Assembly: GCF_001640805.2 (NCBI RefSeq)
Contig: NC_066835.1
Coordinates: 22,842,853-22,906,852, forward strand
Direction of reading: 5' to 3'
Length of the DNA: 64,000 bases
Source of the DNA: Lates calcarifer
Lineage: Eukaryota; Chordata; Actinopteri; Centropomidae
Below the pieces are notes generated by a model, which searched no databases, had not been told where the DNA came from, and saw nothing but the letters and a program-made list of their open reading frames with translations. The position numbers and the translations under genes were made by a program. The first letter of the stretch is position 1. The number at the start of each line of letters is the position of its first letter. Below are positions 58,010-64,000 of the stretch, in pieces.

Positions 58010-61000
58010 GCTGTTTGTGTTTCTCTATTTGTGAGGTTCATAACTGACATAATCCACTTCCTTATATAAACCTGAAAACCAAGTCTTAACCCTCAAACAT
58101 GTTATAGAATAAGGATCAGACTTACATTCTGCTCCTTATGCCTAATTTTACTCAGACCTGTTGTCCTCGTTAACAAAATCACAATGCATTTAACAGAGTA
58201 AACACAAGATGGCAGCGATCTCTGTCAACACGTTCTACGACTGAGATCAGAGGAACAAAACCTGATCAGTTTCTTGTTGAAACTTTTTTTTTTCTGCTCA
58301 GTTGTTGAATATGACAACAGGACATCAGCATTAACATTTGAAATATTCCAAGTTTAAAACTTTTCATGGGAATTAAAAGGAATTATACAAAGATAAACAT
58401 TTTGTTTTGCGTGCTGACTTATATAAGTTTAAACAATTACATTTCTGACTTCTATTTATTTGTGAGTAGAACTTTAATCAATTCTGTTATTGAACAACAA
58501 CAAAAAAAAAAAAAAACTAGCACCATGATAGCTAGCGTCTTAAACTGTCAATGAAATGGTGTTAGCTATTTTATATTTAGCATATCTGATTCAGTGACTA
58601 GCTAGCTTACATTTAGCAGTTAGCCACTGTATAAGCACATTTTGTATTCTTTGCTCATTAAACTAAACTGTAAAATGAAATCCAAGATTAAAAGATGTTT
58701 TTTTTTCCAACTATATTTAAGTTCTCTGTTACAGGCTAACCTGCAATTTTGCAAATTTCTAGTTTATTCCTTTTAATTCCTATGGAAAATTTCCAACTTG
58801 CAAACCTACTCCAGATACTTAACTTTTGCAAAAATATTCTTATTTTCCAAATATGTCCTCACTGAAAATAGCTTCTAGATGTTCTCCTCAGATCAACTGG
58901 GACAAAAAAGAAAATGTTAGTTTTTCTTCAGGGTTAAAGTTTGGTTTTAGCAGAAGCTCTGCCAAGGTGTAAAACTTTATTCTCACATCGACAGAAACAC
59001 AAACACTCGTCTTTATTCCTCTCACATGGACACACACAGTGATATACAGTATAGAAGTGTAACCACATCTACTGCCTTTGTATTCATATGCACTCTGTCT
59101 CGTAAGCACACACACACTCTGCTTAATGAAAACGACACATAACGATTCGGTGGATTCGCTGCCTCTATGTCTCCGCACACACAAACACTGGCTGTCGCAC
59201 ACTCCCAGCAGCTCACTGCCGAACTAAACCCTACAACCGACCCCCCTCCCCAGGTCCACCTCCCCCGACGTCTTCCATCCCCCATTTGTCTTTCGTGCTC
59301 ACTTTTATTCACTTTATCTCTCTCGCCTTCACTTCTTCTTATCCTCCTCGCTCCACCATCTCTGTGGTTTTTAAATTTAATTTCTCTTCACAGGCTCGGC
59401 AGGTGAAACACATTTGTTTAGCTTTAAGCATATGAAGAAGGAAAACAGTAGATAAAAGGAGGAGGAACAATGAAGAGGAGCTCTCTGAGAGTAAGACGTC
59501 TCACTCTGTCTTATCTCTGCTGCTTCTCTCGCTCGTCTCCCTGAACGAGCTGAAACTCTCATTACTCTGCTGTCAGCTGCTGCAGGAGGCTGAGGAAATC
59601 TGTGTGGAGGGTTTTATTTAAGGTGCAGTTCTGTGCTTCAAGGCTCTGGACAGGTGCAGTGTGAGGACACACACCTGTTTCTGCCTCAGCTCCTGGGACT
59701 GATGCACTTTAAGATTTGGTTTTAGTTCAGTTTATCTGTTCTTACCTTTACACAGGATTCATGAATGATGCAGGAGTTCTTATCCCAGATTCCCTCCTTC
59801 CAGCAGTCAGGATAAACCTGGTCTGGGATCTTGGTCAGTCCAGATTATCTGGTAGTGTGAGGGGTTTACACATACAGTCTTGGACTTCCTGAACAGCTCG
59901 TAGACTCATCGTGGCCGCCCCGAGAATTTAGTTAAGATCTGAGACAATATCACTTTTGGACTAGCTAGCTAAACATTAGCATTGTGATCTAATGTTTAAT
60001 GTTTAATGTGTAATCATTCCCGACATCAGTCCAACTGATTATAGACGATTAATCAATCACCTGCTGTGCTGATCCAGTCAGACCCTCGTTATCAACACGG
60101 TCTCTGTGTTTAACTGTTTAATTCTCGGCTCTAAAGCTTCAGAAACATGAAAACACTAAATGTCTTCTGATGTTAGTGCAGCTGCTTTTAATTCCAGGAG
60201 ACACCTACACGATTAAACTCAGAGGAACCTGAAGGCCTCGTGTCCGCCTCCATGTCTGAGTCCATGAGAATATAAAGTCTGTGAACCTGAAAAGTTGAGA
60301 CCTGACAGTTTGAACAGTTAAACATTGAAGTTTTCTCTCTAAAGTCAAACAGTGAAATGTGTTAAAAGTTGTTGTTCAGTAAGAACAGATCACAGAGTTT
60401 CTCGCAGGACGCTCAGTGTTTCTCTGCTCAGACATGTTGCTGCTAAATATTTGAAATGTCTTTTTTTAAAGACAGAAATCTCAGATGTTTTAAAGCACTG
60501 TCTGCACAGAGAGAGATAACAGCAGAGCTCAGTGAAGGAACGTGGGTTTTTCTTTCTTCTCCTAATTTGTGTGAAATCAATGAGACTTTTTTTCCCCCCT
60601 GAACGCAGCAGCATTTAAATTTACCCAGGACAAATGAATGTTGCCTTTGGTTCTTCATCAACAGGTGGAGATCATTTAACAGCTCCATTAGAGCCACATG
60701 AAAATGACTCTGCTGTGTGTTAATGGAGCTCGTTTCCTCAGGACGACAGTGATGGCTTTAATTATTACCTGCACACGGGGAGACGGAGAGACGAGCTCCA
60801 TCCACCCACCACAGTCTGTCTCTTTTCTTTTTTAAAATCTGAGACAATTTAGCTAAATGTGTGGAGATGAAGGTGAGAGAGCAGCAAGAGATGAAGGAGA
60901 GAGGAGAGAGCGAGACATCGATTAAGGCTGCGTGGCTAAACGCAGCAGCAGGCAGAGCCGCAGGCCGACTCCATCCAACACAGACATCTGAAGGCCTCAT

Positions 61001-62270
61001 GAAGGGAGACGACGGCCGTTTCATTTATCCAGAAAATATAAAGTCAACAAGCAGAGGCTTTTCTAACGTTCAGTGGAGAGTTCATCCACCCGAGCCACTC
61101 ACTCATCAACTAAAACTGGATGTTTTATATCCGATTTCCAACATTTTGAAAATCTCAGTTTTTAGACTCGTTTCCATCGTTCTCGACTTTTCCAGAGAAA
61201 AAATGATTAGTTATTTAAAAAAGAATTCTTGGTGTAACAAAATTGTACAAATCAAGAATCAAGAATTACATCTCCATTTATTTATGTCAAAAACTGAATT
61301 AATATCAACAGATAAACTCTTGAATAGATTTTTTTAGTTGAGGATCTAAAAACAAGTTTCTTATTAACAAGTCAACAGAATTGTGAGAGTTAAAAAATCT
61401 AATTTAAATCTAATTTAATCTAATTGTTTGAATTTTTAGTGTTTGTTTGTTTCATTGTTAAAATATCAACAAAATAATGATGAACTTTGGGAGAACTGAG
61501 CAACATTTAAACTAGTTTCAAAATAGTTTGGATGAAAAAATCCTAAATCATTAAATGTAGTTTCTGGTCTTTATAACAGAGTCACATTATTTATTTATTA
61601 TTAAGAAATACAGTAAGTAATCCCTTGAGTCGTGTCCTGAGAGTCGATGGCTGCGACAGCTCGTTGTTGAACGAGGCGTTCACTGTCTGCTTCCTGGTTT
61701 CGGTCTTCAGGAGATGTTTGGGTCTGAGCCTTCGTCTGATCCCTTTAATTCTGTTGTCTGCCTTTCAGCCATCTGCATCCTGCTCTTCATCCTCCTCCTC
61801 CTCCTCCCTCTGCTTACTCATCCTCTTCATCATCCTGTCGTCCTCCCACACCTTCATTCCTCATCTGTCTCATCTTAAAGTTCAGCCTCCCTCTCTTCCT
61901 CCTCCTCCTCCTCCTCCTTGCCTTACACTAAGCCTGTTTACATAGGATTAGAAACTCCAGCAGCTCCGTCGCTGCTGTTTTTTACCCTTTAAGGGAGTCG
62001 GGACTGGTTTTCTCTTCTCTGGCGTGTTTGTTTCTGTGTTTGTTCTCGTTGAATTTCTGGGACTGAAGCTGCTCCTGAGCTTAACTCTGCCCTCGAGCTG
62101 CTGCTTCACCCAAACTGTTTGTTTTTCCTCACACTGTACTTGAAGAGAAAATCCACCCTGAGTTATGGATCGAGTGGACGGGCAGACCAGGGACAGGCCC
62201 AGGGCCCCCCCCAGGAGAGGGAGCCCTGGGCCTCTGTTTTAACTGACTGCTAATGTATTGTAATGGAGAG
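58010..62270. other. Intergenic, no gene seen
   Basis: AT-rich sequence at 58,000-59,000 with poly-A/T runs. A 158-codon frame at 60861-61337 shows no signal, domain or repeat-family similarity and is AT-rich and lysine/asparagine-rich in its second half; it is not called as a gene. Short CCT runs lie at about 61788-61810 and 61898-61920. Confidence 0.45.
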
Positions 62271-62279
62271 TTGATCAGA

Positions 62280-62790
62280 CGAAACCACAAAGATGCAAAA
62301 CTACACAGTGATGCAAAACAATCACAGAGAGACATTAACTGACCACATAGACATCCAACAACTACAGGAAGATTCACAATGTCTCCAAAGAGACACAAAC
62401 TGACCACAAAGAGACAGAATAACTACAGAAGACACAATGTCTCAAAAAATGACATAAAACAAAGAGACATTGAAGAGACTCATAGCATCTCTGAGGGGAA
62501 GTAAAATGACCACAGAGACAAAACAACTACAGAAATACACAAAGAGACACAAAACGACTTCAGAGAGACATTAACTGACCACAAGGATACAAAGCAACTA
62601 CAAACAGACACAAAGCAACTGCCAAGAGACACACAACTACAAAGAGACACACAACTACAAAGAGACACAAAACGACTTCAAAGAGATAGGTGACTATAAA
62701 GAGACAAAATAAACACAGAGAGACACAAAATGTCTCCAAAGAGAAGTAAAATTACCACAAAGAGACAAAGTAAAGACTGGATTCATGTAA
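62280..62790. repeat. Degenerate tandem array (ACAAAGAGACACAAAACGAC type)
   Basis: About 500 bp of imperfect units alternating ACAAAGAGACA, CAAAACGACT, CAACTACA and TGACCACA. This gives a periodic cysteine/serine/leucine-rich peptide on the minus strand that has no biological meaning. A looser relative lies at 37735-37930. Confidence 0.85.
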
Positions 62791-62799
62791 AACTATGAC

Positions 62800-64000
62800 A
62801 AAATGACATAAAATAGACACTGACAGACACTAAAGACAGCTTTTATTTTTCTTTAACACTGTTTTAACTTTAAATCTTAACATCTTAACAGAAATGTGTT
62901 TTGTGTGGATTTTCCCTTTAAGTACTTCCTGCTGGATAATTGTGTTTCTCTCGTTTTAAATGCATTTTTCTAACAACTAAATGACAAATTGCACCTGTTT
63001 CTTCTGGTCTTCTCAGTGTTGTGGCTTCGATAAAGTTGTGTCACAGAGACAAACAATCACTTCTGTAAATTTCAGCTCGGCATTTTCGGGTTTTTTCGTA
63101 CAAATCACGTGTCCTTCTCTCTGCAGTGTTTCATTATCTGGTGACGACAGGTGAAGTTAAAATACTCAAACTGATGTGATGCTGTTCACTCAGTCTTTAC
63201 ACTGTATTATACCTTTAACGTTGTACTTGATCAATGCAAACTTTTTAATTTTGATAATGAATTTCAGTCGGCGCTTTAAGGACACGTGAGATTTTTCTTT
63301 CTTTGTTTTTATTTTTTTGGCTCTGCACTCGAAACAAAACAAACAGAAAAACATCTGGTCAGTTTAAACACAGTCGTATGAAACTGCAAATAAAAGTCTG
63401 CACTTTACCACTGAACTGAAATCTTTTAATTTGAAAATCATGTTGATTGAATTTCTGTCAAGTTGACTTTTGATTTTGTCGTCAGACCAAATTATAGTCT
63501 CATCATATGTCTTCTCTTCTCGTTGTGTGCTGCCACGGCTCACTTCCTGTTGTTTTTCTTCTTCTGTTGTTTAATGGATGACGAGCCTCAACTTCCTGTG
63601 ATTGGTTCAAAAGTCCGAAACGTCCAAAAAAGTGTTTTCAGACAAATCAAACTTGGTTCAGTCTGATCCAGACCGAGATCAGACTGACCACTGCTCTTAC
63701 ACAATTTATTGGCGTGAGCACTTTCTGTTAACAACATGATTTTCAAAGTAAAACGTTCCAGCATTAAATTGAAGTTTTCAGAAAACATGATTTAAAAGAA
63801 CTGAAGATTTGAAGTATAAATTAATTAACTGATTATTTCAGTGGTTTAATGTAAAATTCAAACAGACCTGTTTCATTCGACACATCCAGTCGTGGTTTTT
63901 CTCGCTCTTTTCTGTTGTTTTTTACAGTGTATTGGATGTGCAGATTGTCTGGCTGTCTGTTTTTCTTTTTTACAGTGTAGATGATGTGCAGATTGTGTGT
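62800..64000. other. Intergenic, no gene seen
   Basis: No coding signal or repeat could be assigned; AT-rich with poly-T runs. The end has two copies of a TTTTTTACAGTGTA(T/G)-type motif followed by GATGTGCAGATTGT, about 60 bp apart (63920-63998). Confidence 0.45.

Noticed and set aside
60861..61337. 158-codon open frame
   Set aside because: No domain, signal or membrane pattern; the second half is AT-rich, lysine/asparagine-rich translation of intergenic sequence; no splice or promoter support.

Overview
The window looks like a piece of a bony-fish (teleost, probably percomorph) chromosome. The reasons are a Toll-like receptor of the fish/amphibian TLR11-type group with an intron-split TIR domain, many interspersed repeats of kinds common in teleosts, and very many CA/GT microsatellites. 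Only two protein-coding genes can be supported with confidence, both on the + strand. The rest is intergenic or intronic DNA filled with repeats and decayed transposons.

Layout. 1-23,300: no recognisable gene; interspersed repeats, CA/GT arrays, a tandem block at 11.2-11.5 kb, a TATA/CCAAT promoter-like stretch at 12.5 kb, and a regularly spaced array of X-box-like (RFX-type) motifs at 22.0 kb. 23,300-29,518: a complete Toll-like receptor gene of the TLR22/TLR23 group, with three coding exons (954 codons) and a probable non-coding leader exon. 29,519-33,200: no gene seen. 33,250-35,600: a promoter-like stretch and two possible first exons with strong splice donors. One of these (35,160-35,599) is a GC-rich, CCG-repeat exon that could be the non-coding first exon of the next gene. 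35,600-52,166: no coding sequence; a palindromic MITE family, short exact duplications and long microsatellites. 52,167-52,712: the single coding exon of a cortexin gene (ctxn3-like, 85 aa) with a nearby AATAAA. 52,713-64,000: no convincing gene; one possible spliced first exon at 53.9-54.2 kb, a MITE with perfect 18-bp ends at 57.0 kb, dispersed repeats and a degenerate tandem array at 62.3-62.8 kb.

The two genes have no evident functional link: one encodes an innate immune receptor, the other a small neuronal membrane protein. I found no rRNA, intact tRNA or CRISPR array. The most notable non-genic signals are the 34-bp-spaced X-box-like array 1.3 kb upstream of the receptor's leader exon, a 144-bp segment present twice without a single difference 34 kb apart (with a third, inverted partial copy), and a family of at least eight palindromic elements. 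All family assignments come from reading the sequence and from memory of the families; no database search was possible.
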